From: Bacteroidales bacterium
GTDB taxonomy: Bacteria > Bacteroidota > Bacteroidia > Bacteroidales > F082
Direction of reading: 5' to 3'
Length of the DNA stretch: 64,000 nt
Assembly: GCA_017538795.1 (NCBI GenBank)
Contig: JAFYIE010000019.1
Coordinates: 1-64,000 of the forward strand
This document shows, in pieces, positions 9,401-19,700 of this stretch (position 1 is its first letter; each line of letters opens with the position of its first letter). The notes under the pieces were generated by a model, which saw nothing but the letters and a program-made list of their open reading frames with translations, was not told where the DNA came from and searched no databases. Position numbers and translations under genes: made by a program.

Positions 9401-10779
9401 TGAAAAAATTGCTTCTTGCGATATTATTATTAATAGGTGTAACATGTTACGCTCAAAGTCTCACCGACCCTGAGTCTGACCCTGTCATAACGCACCGTAT
9501 CGCCGAATGGCAAGACCTGAAATTCGGTTTCATGATGCACTGGGGCATGTACGCTCAGTGGGGCGTGGTGGAGTCGTGGTCGATATGCAACGAAGACTGG
9601 ATTAACCGCAATGGTGCTAATTATATTCAGTATAAAGCTGATTATCAAGCTCTTAACACTACTTTTAACCCAACAAAATTCAATCCTGAAGAGTGGGCGA
9701 AACTTGCCAAAGAAGCAGGAATGAAATATGTAGTCTTCACAACCAAGCATCACGACGGCTTCTGCATGTACAACACCAAAGAAACTACTTATTCCACAGT
9801 CGATCCATCGTGCCCTTTTTCTGAAAATGAGAAAGCCGACATCACTGGCGCTATTGTGGAAGCCTTCAGGAATCAAGGCTTTTGGACGGGTCTCTACTTC
9901 TCGAAAGCCGACTGGCATCATCCCGATTACTGGGCTGAGCAGTGGGCGACTCCAGACCGTAATGTGAACTACGACCCTCAAAAATATCCTGAACGCTGGC
10001 AATCTTTCTGCGACTTCACTTATAATCAGATTCGTGAGCTGACGCATAACTACGGCGACATCGATATTTTATGGCTCGACGGCGGTTGGGTGCGCCCTGA
10101 GTACAGCCTCAACGATGAATATCGCGAATGGCTTGGCTGCAAAGGCTATATCCAAGATATCGACATGCCGAAAATCGCAACCATGGCTCGCGAAAACAAT
10201 CCCGATCTAATTATCGTCGACCGCACCGTGCACGGAAAATACGAGAACTATCAGACTCCTGAGCAGCAGGTGCCCGATACTCTACTTCCTTTCCCTTGGG
10301 AGACATGCATGTCGATGGGCGACTCATGGTCGTATGTCGAGACCGATAACTACAAGAGTACCAATAAGATAGTGCATCTTTTGGTCGATATCGTGGCTAA
10401 AGGCGGCAACTACCTCCTCAATGTGGGGCCGTCACCGGAAGGTGAACTGCCTCCGACAGCTGTGGAGCGTATGCACGAAATAGGTGACTGGATGAAAATC
10501 AACGGTGAAGCTATCTATGGCACACGTCCTTTCTATCCTTATTGCGACGGAAAAGTGCGCTTCACACAAAAAAACGGCAAAATCTACGCGATTTACATGC
10601 TTGACGAGGGCGAAAAATTGCCTAACTCAATCAAAATCAAAGCAAATCTGAATAAAAATAAAGTAAAAATCCTCGGCAGCAAGGCTAAAGCAAAGCTCAC
10701 CAAGACCGCCGATGGATACCTTATTAATATTAATGGCGATGTCAATCTCGAACACGCCGTCGTTTTTGAATTAAAATAA
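9400..10779 (+). CDS. Alpha-L-fucosidase, glycoside hydrolase family 29
   Basis: The 459-residue protein has a Sec signal peptide ending near CYAQ. The GH29 barrel shows LKFGFMMHWGMYAQWG, KYVVFTTKHHDGFCMY with the paired histidines, GLYFSKADWHHPDY, and DIDILWLDGGW whose Asp is the expected catalytic nucleophile. MARENNPDLIIVDRTVHGKYENYQTPE follows. A small beta-sandwich closes the C-terminus. The enzyme removes alpha-linked L-fucose from glycans in the periplasm or at the surface. No SusC/SusD pair or other glycosidase is adjacent, so it is not part of a visible polysaccharide utilisation locus. Its start overlaps the leuS stop. Confidence 0.93.
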   Translation: MKKLLLAILLLIGVTCYAQSLTDPESDPVITHRIAEWQDLKFGFMMHWGMYAQWGVVESWSICNEDWINRNGANYIQYKADYQALNTTFNPTKFNPEEWAKLAKEAGMKYVVFTTKHHDGFCMYNTKETTYSTVDPSCPFSENEKADITGAIVEAFRNQGFWTGLYFSKADWHHPDYWAEQWATPDRNVNYDPQKYPERWQSFCDFTYNQIRELTHNYGDIDILWLDGGWVRPEYSLNDEYREWLGCKGYIQDIDMPKIATMARENNPDLIIVDRTVHGKYENYQTPEQQVPDTLLPFPWETCMSMGDSWSYVETDNYKSTNKIVHLLVDIVAKGGNYLLNVGPSPEGELPPTAVERMHEIGDWMKINGEAIYGTRPFYPYCDGKVRFTQKNGKIYAIYMLDEGEKLPNSIKIKANLNKNKVKILGSKAKAKLTKTADGYLININGDVNLEHAVVFELK

Positions 10780-10788
10780 AATCGAAAT

Positions 10789-12216
10789 ATGAAAGAAGAA
10801 CTCAAAAAAATGGATATTCCTTATCTTATCGCTGACCCGAGTCTGGCGGAGTGGGGAAGAAAAGACATTGAAATTTCGGAACACGAGATGCCGGGTTTGA
10901 TGGCACTTCGTAAGAAATATGGCGACAGCAAGCCTCTCAAAGGCGCACGCATCAGCGGATCGCTTCACATGACAATTCAAACAGCTTGTCTTATCGAGAC
11001 ATTGAAAGCTCTCGGCGCAGAAGTACGCTGGGCAAGCTGCAATATTTTCTCAACTCAAGACCATGCCGCTGCAGGTATTGTAGCAGGCGGAACACCGGTG
11101 TTTGCTTGGAAAGGCGAGACCCTCGACGACTACTGGTGGTGCACCATGCGCGCCCTCACATTCCCTGACGGCAACGGCCCAGACCACATCGTCGACGACG
11201 GCGGCGACGCTACCTTGTTGATTCACAAAGGCTACGAGTGCGAGAACGACCCTAAACTCCTTGAAGTGGAGCCTACCAACGCCGAAGAGAAAGCCTTGAT
11301 GGGTGTCATCAAGGAGACTTATAAAATGGATCCGAAACATTGGCATAAGGTAGTTGCTAACTGGAAAGGCGTGTCGGAAGAGACAACAACAGGCGTTCAC
11401 CGTCTCTATCAGATGAAAGAGGCCGGCAAACTTCTCGTTCCTGCTATCAACGTAAATGACAGCGTCACAAAGAGCAAGTTCGACAACATGTACGGCTGCC
11501 GCGAATCATTGGCCGACGGCATCAAACGTGCTACTGATGTCATGCTTGCTGGTAAAGTCATCGTGGTGCTCGGCTACGGCGACGTCGGTAAAGGCTGCGC
11601 ACAGTCGATGCGTTCCTACGGCGCCCGCGTGCTCATCACCGAAATCGACCCAATCTGCGCTTTGCAGGCTGCAATGGAAGGCTACGAGGTCACAACAATG
11701 GAAGAGGCCGTGAAGGAAGGCAACATCTTCGTCACATGCACCGGCAACTGCGACGTCATCACTCTCGAGCACATGCTCCAGATGAAAGACCAGGCCATCG
11801 TCTGCAACATAGGTCACTTCGACAACGAGATTCAGGTCAACGCACTGGAGAACTATAAAGGTGTAAAGAAAATCAACATCAAGCCGCAGGTCGACAAGTT
11901 TGAGAAACCCGACGGAAAAGCCATCTTCATTTTGGCTGAAGGCCGTCTTGTGAACCTCGGTTGCGCCACAGGTCACGCCAGCTTTGTGATGAGCAATTCA
12001 TTCACCAACCAGACTTTGGCTCAGATGGACCTCTGGGAGAAACGCGGCAAATATCCGATTGATGTTTACTGCTTGCCTAAATACCTCGACGAAGAGGTCG
12101 CTCGTCTGCATCTCGAGAAGATAGGGGTGAAGCTTACAAAGCTAACTCAGAAACAAGCCGACTACATCGGCGTCCCGATCAACGGACCATTCAAATCAGA
12201 CATCTACAGATATTAA
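10789..12216 (+). CDS. ahcY: Adenosylhomocysteinase (S-adenosylhomocysteine hydrolase)
   Basis: The cytoplasmic enzyme splits S-adenosylhomocysteine to adenosine and homocysteine and so relieves product inhibition of methyltransferases. The 475-residue protein shows [28 protein letters not shown], the NAD-binding [20 protein letters not shown], and the C-terminal [21 protein letters not shown] and KSDIYRY end. NAD+ is held by the GxGxxGKG loop near residue 265. It follows the fucosidase after 9 nt and ends at a strong hairpin terminator, so it is the last gene of the leuS transcript unless it has its own promoter. Confidence 0.97.
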   Translation: MKEELKKMDIPYLIADPSLAEWGRKDIEISEHEMPGLMALRKKYGDSKPLKGARISGSLHMTIQTACLIETLKALGAEVRWASCNIFSTQDHAAAGIVAGGTPVFAWKGETLDDYWWCTMRALTFPDGNGPDHIVDDGGDATLLIHKGYECENDPKLLEVEPTNAEEKALMGVIKETYKMDPKHWHKVVANWKGVSEETTTGVHRLYQMKEAGKLLVPAINVNDSVTKSKFDNMYGCRESLADGIKRATDVMLAGKVIVVLGYGDVGKGCAQSMRSYGARVLITEIDPICALQAAMEGYEVTTMEEAVKEGNIFVTCTGNCDVITLEHMLQMKDQAIVCNIGHFDNEIQVNALENYKGVKKINIKPQVDKFEKPDGKAIFILAEGRLVNLGCATGHASFVMSNSFTNQTLAQMDLWEKRGKYPIDVYCLPKYLDEEVARLHLEKIGVKLTKLTQKQADYIGVPINGPFKSDIYRY

Positions 12217-12220
12217 ACAA

Positions 12221-12248
12221 AAAAGCGGCTCATCGAGCCGCTTTTTTT
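12221..12248. terminator. Two-way intrinsic terminator between ahcY and a convergent lipoprotein gene
   Basis: An 8-bp GC-rich stem AGCGGCTC/GAGCCGCT with a 3-nt loop is flanked by A-runs on the left and T-runs on the right, so it works on paper in both directions. The lipoprotein stop codon (12247-12249) lies in the T-run. Confidence 0.92.
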
Positions 12249-12681
12249 AATTATGAATTCTTAAGGTAGTTCCGTCAAAAACAGTGGAATACCAATAAAG
12301 ATGGGTGCCGTCGCCATTAATATTAAACCCGTTTAGAATAAGATATTTTTGATCATGGCATTCGTCAACAACATAAAACGATTTGACGTTAAGTCTGTTG
12401 TTCGGACAGAGGCTGTCTAATATAAAAGGCTTGCGGTCGTAAGCCATAAATTCGTCTAATTGCGACCTGTACACTATTATTCCGTAACTATCGCCGCTTC
12501 CTGTCAGATACATCCAACCTCCAACGGCATTAAGTTCTTGATACTCAATGGAATTTGGATATATTGTAAAATCAATATATGTATTGATGTCAATCTGATT
12601 GTCTAACTTTGAGTTGCAAGACGTCAAAAATGCCGTTACGACAACAATAATAGCAACCAGATATTTTGAAATCATTTTCAT
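12247..12681 (-). CDS. Small lipoprotein with a Rieske-like fold lacking the full iron-sulfur ligand set
   Basis: The protein begins MKMISKYLVAII and has a lipoprotein signal ending FLTSC. The mature part carries LNAVGGWMYLTGSGDSYGIIVYR, then an LCPNN segment and YVVDECHDQKYLILNGF. This layout resembles a Bacteroidales lipoprotein family related to Rieske ferredoxins, in which CxH and CxxH bind the cluster. Here only single cysteines remain at those places (LCPNN, ECHDQ), so a [2Fe-2S] cluster is unlikely. The frame opens at 12702, but M8 at 12681 gives the normal signal length. It is a single gene, convergent with ahcY. The fold call is an inference from motif layout. Confidence 0.55.
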   Translation of the reverse strand: MKMISKYLVAIIVVVTAFLTSCNSKLDNQIDINTYIDFTIYPNSIEYQELNAVGGWMYLTGSGDSYGIIVYRSQLDEFMAYDRKPFILDSLCPNNRLNVKSFYVVDECHDQKYLILNGFNINGDGTHLYWYSTVFDGTTLRIHN

Positions 12682-13017
12682 TTTTTGATGAATTTTCTGC
12701 AAAAATAAGAAGATTTTCAGTTTGTTGGCGAAAAAAGTTGTCTATATATTAATAAAATAGGTGTCTTTGTCGGGCAAAAATTCTTTCCTAAAACCCTAAA
12801 TTTTTATTTTTTTGAATTTTTTTTGATGATAAAACGAGTGTTATAAAATGTTTATTTTTAAGGTGTTACAAGAAAAAAATAAAAAATGTTGAAAAATATT
12901 TTTCCTAAATAAAAATAATTTGCTTGTGGGAATAAAAAAATTGTTGTATTTTTGAACCCTAAAAATATGCCCTAAAAAAAGGAAATTATTTGATAGTATA
13001 ACATAAAAATTCAAGGT
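12682..13017. other. AT-rich intergenic region with the promoter of the surface-protein operon
   Basis: These 336 bases separate divergent genes and are very rich in A and T, with long A- and T-runs. The only clear element is the promoter at 12924-12954. No RNA gene or conserved small frame was seen. Confidence 0.6.
12924..12954 (+). promoter_or_regulatory. Promoter TTG-N20-TATTTTTG of the TonB receptor operon
   Basis: TTG at 12924-12926 and TATTTTTG at 12947-12954 are separated by 20 nt, close to the Bacteroidetes housekeeping promoter form. The start codon is 63 nt downstream, which leaves room for a leader. Confidence 0.7.
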
Positions 13018-16000
13018 ATGTTAAAAAAATTACTATTTTTACTCTGCATCGTGCTGACGTCGTGGTCGTTAGCACTTGCACAACAAGGTCGTCTTAAGGG
13101 TGTCATCAAGGACAAAGACACCGGCGAGCCTATTCCATTTGCCAACGTCGTTTTGGAAAACGGCGGTACACAGGTGGGTGGTGCGAGTTCGGATTTCGAT
13201 GGCAATTATGACATCAACCCTATTCCACCTGGAACCTATGACCTTAAAGCAACATTCGTTGGTTACAACACATTCGTTATGAAAGGTGTTGTTATCCCTG
13301 GTAACAAAATTACCTTCCAAGACATCGCTCTGAGCATGCAGTCAGAAGTGCTGGATGCCGTTGAGATTGTCGATTACAAGGTGCCTTTGATCTCAAAGGA
13401 CCAGACTTCAGCTGGTGCTACCATCACCGCCGAGGAAATCGCGAAGATGCCTAACCGTTCAGCAGAGGCTGTCGCCGCTACTGTCGGTGGTGTGTTCTCG
13501 CAAGACGGTGAAGTCGGTAACATGCGTGGTGCACGTTCTGAAGGTACAGTTTATTACATCGACGGTGTCCGCGTTATCGGTAGCCACTCAGTTCCACAGT
13601 CAGCTATCGACCAAGTCGAGGTTATGCTTTCTGGTACTCCTGCTATGTATGGTGACGTTACTGGTGGTATTATCAACATGACAACAAAAGGCCCTTCAAG
13701 AACATTCGGCGCTGGTATGGAAGTCGAACAGTCTCTCGATGGCTATGGTCACACAAGAGTCGGCGTGAACGCTCAGGGACCACTCATCAAAGGTAAGAAA
13801 GCCGAGACAGCTCTCTTGGGATTCTTCGTATCAGGTGAGTTTACCCGTAACAAAGACGGTGCGATCTCAGCAATCGGTCACTACAAAGCTTCTGACGAAT
13901 GGTTGAACTACATCAAGGAAAACCCACTCCGCCTCGCAAGCACAGGCGACGGTGTCTATCCTAACGGTGAGTTCACCAGAATGGGCTCGATGGAATATGT
14001 GAAGAACTCACAGAACACCGCAAACTGGACTATTAACGTAACAGGTAATGTCAGTATCCGTACTACAGAGACTATCAACCTCACAATCGGTGGTAGCTAC
14101 CTGAAACAGAAAGCCCGCGGTTTCAGCCGTAATCAGGAATACTTCAACTTCGACAAGAACTATATTTCTGACTACCAGAACTGGCGCGTCTACGGTCGTT
14201 TCACACAGAGATTCCCATCATCTCCTGAAAGCACATCACTCATCAAGAACTTCTACTACAGCTTGCAGGTCGACTACTCAAGAGTGAACAGCTCTAACTA
14301 CGACCCGGATCATAAGAAAGATATCTGGAAGTATGGCTACCTCGGTAAGTATACCATCCACAAAACTCCTTCTTATATGCTGTCAGATACAGCCATTACA
14401 ATTAATGGACATACCTATACTAATGTGTATACGACAACATCATGGGACTATGATACATTGGTCGACTTCGATGCATCACACAGCTACAACCCATTGCTTT
14501 CAAAATACACATCAATGGTTTACGACTTGTATGATGACCCGACAGGCCACTATACAAACTTCGACGAGATCCAACTTAACCAAGGTCTTCTCAACTCAGG
14601 TTCACCTTCATACTTCTATGGACTCTATGCTGCTCCTGGTACAATCCAGTCAAATTACGGATTCAGCGAGAGCGACCAGTTCAACGTGAACCTCGCAACA
14701 GCTATGACAATTGGAAACCACGAAATCAAACTCGGTCTCCAGTACGAACAGCGTAACTCAAGAGGTTACAGCATCGCCGGCCGTAGCTTGTGGTACCTCA
14801 TGAGAAACCTCACCAACTTCCATATCGATCAGTTGGATGTCGCAAATCCTGAAATCGTGAGCTACAACGGTTTCGTTGATACAATCAAGTTCTACAGAAA
14901 CTACAACGAAGCTGACCAGTATCAGTTCGACAAGAACCTCCGTAAGGCCCTCGGTCTTGATGTCACAGGCGTCGACTGGATCAATACTGACTCATACGAC
15001 TTCAACGATAACTCAATTGAATACTACGACAAGGAAGGTGTTATGCACAAGGCTTATCTCAACGATGGCTTCGACATCAGCATGTTCACACCAGACGAGT
15101 TGACACAGGACGGTAACTCATACGTTTCATACTATGGTTACGACTACCTCGGAAACAAACTCAAGAAACAGCCAAGCTTCGAAGACTTCTTCACAGAGAA
15201 AGACGAGAACGGCAACTACACACGTCCAGTCGGTTCATTCAGACCTATCTACATGGCAGGTTATATCCAGGATAAGTTCGCTTTCAAAGACCTTATCTTC
15301 AACGTCGGTATCCGTGTCGACCGTTTCGACGCTAACCAGAAAGTGTTGAAAGACCCATATATCCTCTATGATTACTATACAGTAGGCGATAGATTGAAGA
15401 ATGGTAAGATCGAACTTCCTAATGGTACTTTAGTAGACGTCCCGAGCAACATCGGTTCAGGCTATGCGGTTTATGTTGATAACATCAAACAAATCAACCA
15501 GGTTATGGGTTACCGTAGCGACAACACCTGGTATGACGCAGAAGGTTTTGAAATTAGCGACCCTACAACATTGGGCGGTATCAACGGTGTTACAGCATGG
15601 GTTAAGAATAGCGAGCAACAGCATGTCGATGTGAAGTCATTCAAAGACTATGACCCACAGTGGAACGTCATGCCACGTATCTCATTCTCATTCCCGATTT
15701 CAGATGAGGCCTTGTTCTTCGCACACTACGATGTGTTGACACAGCGTCCTTCAAACATCCACACCAACATCTATGACTACTACTACTTCGATCAGAATAG
15801 CAGTACTCTCAACAACCCTTCATTGAAACCATCACAGACAATCCAGTACGAACTTGGTTTCACACAGAAGCTTACCAACTCATCATCAATCACATTCACA
15901 GCTTACTACAACGAGCTGCGTAATATGATTCAGATGTATCGTTACACAGGTGCATATCCTAAGGATTATTCATCATACAGCAACTTGGACTTCGGTACTG

Positions 16001-16737
16001 TTAAGGGTATCACAGCATCATACGACTTACGTAGAACAAAGAACGTACGTCTCCGTGCATCTTACACATTGCAGTACACCAACGCTACCGGTGCTTCAGC
16101 AACCACAATGAGCGCCTTGATCGCAGCAGGTGTTCCTAACTTGCGTTCAACATTCGCTATGCCTTGGGATCGTCGTCACCAGTTCAACATCACATTGGAT
16201 TACCGTTATGGCAGTGGTAAAGACTATAACGGTCCTGTCTCAAAACGCGAGAAATCAGGAAAGAAGCCAATCAAATGGTTAGAAAATACTGGTGTCGCCA
16301 TCACAATGCAGGGTGGTTCTGGTACTCCATACACAGCACAGAGCAACATCAACTCACCTATCTCTTCAGGTACTAACTTGTTAAAGGGTTCATACTACGG
16401 ATCACGCCTTCCATGGGCATTCCGTTTCGATATGAAGATTGACAGAGATATCGACCTGAAACTTGGTAAGAAGACCAACGAGAATAGACGTCAGGCTTAT
16501 CTTAACGTCTATCTCCAGGTGCTCAACGTGCTCGATGCAAAGAATATCATTGGTGTTTACTCATCAACAGGTAATCCTGATGACGATGGTTACCTCTCAG
16601 CTCCTGAATGGCAACGTGAAATCGAAAACCAGACAAATGCTGATTCGTATGCAGAGTTGTACAGATTGTATGTCGACAATTTCTACAATTACTCATCACC
16701 ACGTCAGATTAGAATTGGTATGATCTTTAACTTCTAA
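13018..16737 (+). CDS. TonB-dependent outer membrane receptor with carboxypeptidase-regulatory-like domain
   Basis: The 1239-residue protein has a Sec signal (residues 1-21, ending LALAQ), a carboxypeptidase-regulatory-like beta-sandwich at about 24-110 (GVIKDKDTGEPIPFANVVL), a plug at about 120-235 with GTVYYIDGVRVIG and GDVTGGIINMTTKG, and a 22-strand-type barrel ending in the aromatic IRIGMIFNF. Such receptors import or move substrates across the outer membrane using TonB-ExbB-ExbD energy; an ExbB/ExbD operon lies at 48.5-50.8 kb. There is no SusD partner. Instead it is followed after 23 nt by a giant exported protein and a PorV-like barrel. The codon choice is uniform and biased (GGT, AAC, TTC, CGT), as in highly expressed genes. 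The substrate is unknown. Confidence 0.9.
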   Translation: MLKKLLFLLCIVLTSWSLALAQQGRLKGVIKDKDTGEPIPFANVVLENGGTQVGGASSDFDGNYDINPIPPGTYDLKATFVGYNTFVMKGVVIPGNKITFQDIALSMQSEVLDAVEIVDYKVPLISKDQTSAGATITAEEIAKMPNRSAEAVAATVGGVFSQDGEVGNMRGARSEGTVYYIDGVRVIGSHSVPQSAIDQVEVMLSGTPAMYGDVTGGIINMTTKGPSRTFGAGMEVEQSLDGYGHTRVGVNAQGPLIKGKKAETALLGFFVSGEFTRNKDGAISAIGHYKASDEWLNYIKENPLRLASTGDGVYPNGEFTRMGSMEYVKNSQNTANWTINVTGNVSIRTTETINLTIGGSYLKQKARGFSRNQEYFNFDKNYISDYQNWRVYGRFTQRFPSSPESTSLIKNFYYSLQVDYSRVNSSNYDPDHKKDIWKYGYLGKYTIHKTPSYMLSDTAITINGHTYTNVYTTTSWDYDTLVDFDASHSYNPLLSKYTSMVYDLYDDPTGHYTNFDEIQLNQGLLNSGSPSYFYGLYAAPGTIQSNYGFSESDQFNVNLATAMTIGNHEIKLGLQYEQRNSRGYSIAGRSLWYLMRNLTNFHIDQLDVANPEIVSYNGFVDTIKFYRNYNEADQYQFDKNLRKALGLDVTGVDWINTDSYDFNDNSIEYYDKEGVMHKAYLNDGFDISMFTPDELTQDGNSYVSYYGYDYLGNKLKKQPSFEDFFTEKDENGNYTRPVGSFRPIYMAGYIQDKFAFKDLIFNVGIRVDRFDANQKVLKDPYILYDYYTVGDRLKNGKIELPNGTLVDVPSNIGSGYAVYVDNIKQINQVMGYRSDNTWYDAEGFEISDPTTLGGINGVTAWVKNSEQQHVDVKSFKDYDPQWNVMPRISFSFPISDEALFFAHYDVLTQRPSNIHTNIYDYYYFDQNSSTLNNPSLKPSQTIQYELGFTQKLTNSSSITFTAYYNELRNMIQMYRYTGAYPKDYSSYSNLDFGTVKGITASYDLRRTKNVRLRASYTLQYTNATGASATTMSALIAAGVPNLRSTFAMPWDRRHQFNITLDYRYGSGKDYNGPVSKREKSGKKPIKWLENTGVAITMQGGSGTPYTAQSNINSPISSGTNLLKGSYYGSRLPWAFRFDMKIDRDIDLKLGKKTNENRRQAYLNVYLQVLNVLDAKNIIGVYSSTGNPDDDGYLSAPEWQREIENQTNADSYAELYRLYVDNFYNYSSPRQIRIGMIFNF

Positions 16738-16760
16738 ACAGAAAAATAAATACTGATAAT

Positions 16761-19700
16761 ATGAAGACTATAATTCGTTTATTAACTGTTGCATTTCTTA
16801 TTGCAAGTGTAACTGAAGTAAGAGCCGAGAAGGTGCAGATGAATGGTCCACAATCTCGGAATCTGAAACAAACCACAGCAGGATGTACACCTTCTTCAAC
16901 GTTTGCTTGGTTGAACATCAACAACGCTAGAGTCCGTGTCAACGCTGGTGGTGATATGTGGTGGGACCTCCCAGGCGGATCAGGTGCCAAGTACTATATC
17001 CCTGCCAATGGTTCTGCAACATCATTGTACGCCGGATCACTTTGGATTGCTGGTATGGACATCAACAACCAGTTGAAGTGCGCCGCTATCCGTTTCCGTC
17101 AGGTCGGTAACGACTTCTGGACAGGACCTCTTACAGTGGATGGTACAGCTTCTATCGACGCTGCAACATGTATGGAGTACGACAAGATGTACAACATCAC
17201 ACGTGCTGAAGTCGATGACTTCCTCACACACTGCGATGAAAGAGGTTATCCGGCACCAGGTTATGAGATTCCTACAAACATCATGAACTGGCCAGCTCAC
17301 GGCGATGACGCAAGAGGCATGAGCTACTATCTCGCTCCATTCTATGATAATGACGAAGATGGTAACTATGACCCAACTCAGGGTGACTATCCTTACTATG
17401 ATGTCAAAAATGAACTCTGCCACACACAGACTCCTACAATGGAAGAGATCAGCGGAACGACAAACCTTCACGGTTCAATTCTTTCTGACCAAGTCATCAA
17501 GGGAGACCAGACAATTTGGTGGGTGTTCAACGATAAAGGTAACTCACACACCGAGACCGGTGGTTCAGCTATAGGTATGGAAATCAGAGCTCAAGCGTTT
17601 GCTTTCTCAACAAACAACGAGATCAACAACATGACATTCTATAGCTACGAGATCATCAACCGTTCAACTTATACCTTGACAAACACATACTTCTCACCTT
17701 GGACAGACGTTGACCTTGGTTATGCTAAGGACGACTATGTAGGTTGCGACGTTTCACGTGGTCTTGGTTACGGTTACAACGGTGCTAACGTTGACGGTAG
17801 CGGTCAGACAGAAGCTTACGGTGCTAACCCTCCAGCGGTTGGTGTCGACTTCTTCCAGGGACCTTACATGGATCCTGATGGACTTGACAACCCTAAATAC
17901 GACTCACTGGGCGTACAGCTCTGCGACGAAAGTATCAACGGTGTTAACTTCGGTAACGGTATTCCTGATGACGAACGTTTCGGTATGCGCCGTTTCGTGT
18001 ATCACGACAACACACAGTCGTCAGTGAACGGTGACCCTGACAAAGCCGCTGAATACTATCTCCTCCTTAGAGGTATTTGGAAGAATGGCGCCAAGATGCA
18101 GTACGGTGGTACAGCTGTTCCTGGTGCAGCAGGTGTCGTAGGTCCAGCTTGCGACTTCATGTTCCCATACGATTCTGACCCTTGCAACTGGGGTACAGGC
18201 GGTTTACAGCCAGGCGGCGGTTTCAACCTCGCAGGTAAATACTGGAGTGAAGAGACCGGTAACAACGGTGGTCCTAACCCAGTCAACGACCGTCGTTTCA
18301 TGCAGTCAGCAGGTCCTTTCACATTGGAACCAGGTGCTGTTAACTACATCACATTCGGTGTGCCGTGGGCTCGCGCCACTACAGGTAAAGCTTGGGCATC
18401 AGTGGAATTGCTCCGTAAAGTTGACGATAAGTGCCAGTCAATGTTCGACCGTTGCTTCAGAGTCACTGACGGTCCTAACGCCCCTGACTTGACAATCCGT
18501 GAACTTGACAGAAAACTTATCATCTATCTGTCAAATACAGACGCATCAAACAACGCAAACGATAGCTATATCGAGTTGGAACCAGATATTCCTGAAACAG
18601 ATACAGCCGGCAACCCATACGACAGATACTATCGCTTCGAGGGTTACAAGGTATATCAGCTCGTGAATAATGAAGTCGGTGCTGACGAGCTCGAGGATAA
18701 CTCAAAGGCACGTCTTATCTTCCAGTGCGACGTCAAGAATAATATAGGTAGAATCATCAACTATATTAGCGATGATGTCCTTGGTGAAGTTCCTACTTTG
18801 ATGGTTGAAGGTGGCGACAACGGTATCAAACACTCATTCGTTGTCACTCAGGACGCTTTCACAAAGAACAACGACCCGAGCCTTGTAAATCACCATACAT
18901 ATTATTTCATGGCAATAGCTTATGCTTATAACAATTATTTGGAATATGACCCGAAAGACGCTCCGGACGGACAGAAACTCCCATATCTTGCAGGTCGTAA
19001 GAACATTAAGTTATACTCAGCTGTTCCACATAAGATTGTTAACGGTACTATCGTGAACTCAGAATACGGTGACAACCCGGTTATTTCACGCTGGACTGGT
19101 AATGGTAATGGTGGTAACCAGATAGAAATGGTCGATGAAGACATCGAGACATTGCTCCGCCGTCCTATCGCAAGCGCTACCAATCAATTCGGTGATCCTG
19201 ATTATCCTATCATCTATCACCCGACATACAAGAAAGGCTTCGGCCCTGTCGACATTAAGATCATCGACCCGTTGAATGTTGTCGCTACAGATTACGCTCT
19301 CTGGTATCATGACTTCAGACAAGTTGAGATTGAACATGTTACAGGTGATGTCGCTGTTACTGGCGATAAAGCTAAGAAGAACGCGTTCAAGTGGACGTTG
19401 AAAGACCTCAACACAGGTGAGGAATTTGAATCAGACACAACAACAGAACGTTTCGAAGAGAGCATGTTCCTTGACAGAGGTATTTCTGTAAACATTGAGC
19501 AGTGCTGGGATCTCGGTCCATACAACATTGGTTCTCAAGGAAATGACAACAAAGCAGCTTATGCGGTTCTTTCGGTGAACAACGGTGTTCTCACATCATC
19601 AGTGACATACGCTGACAGTTCTAACCGTTGGCTCTCTGGTATTAGAGATAGTGATGCCGTTCCTTCAAACGCTTTGAACTGGATCCGTGCTGGTTCATAC

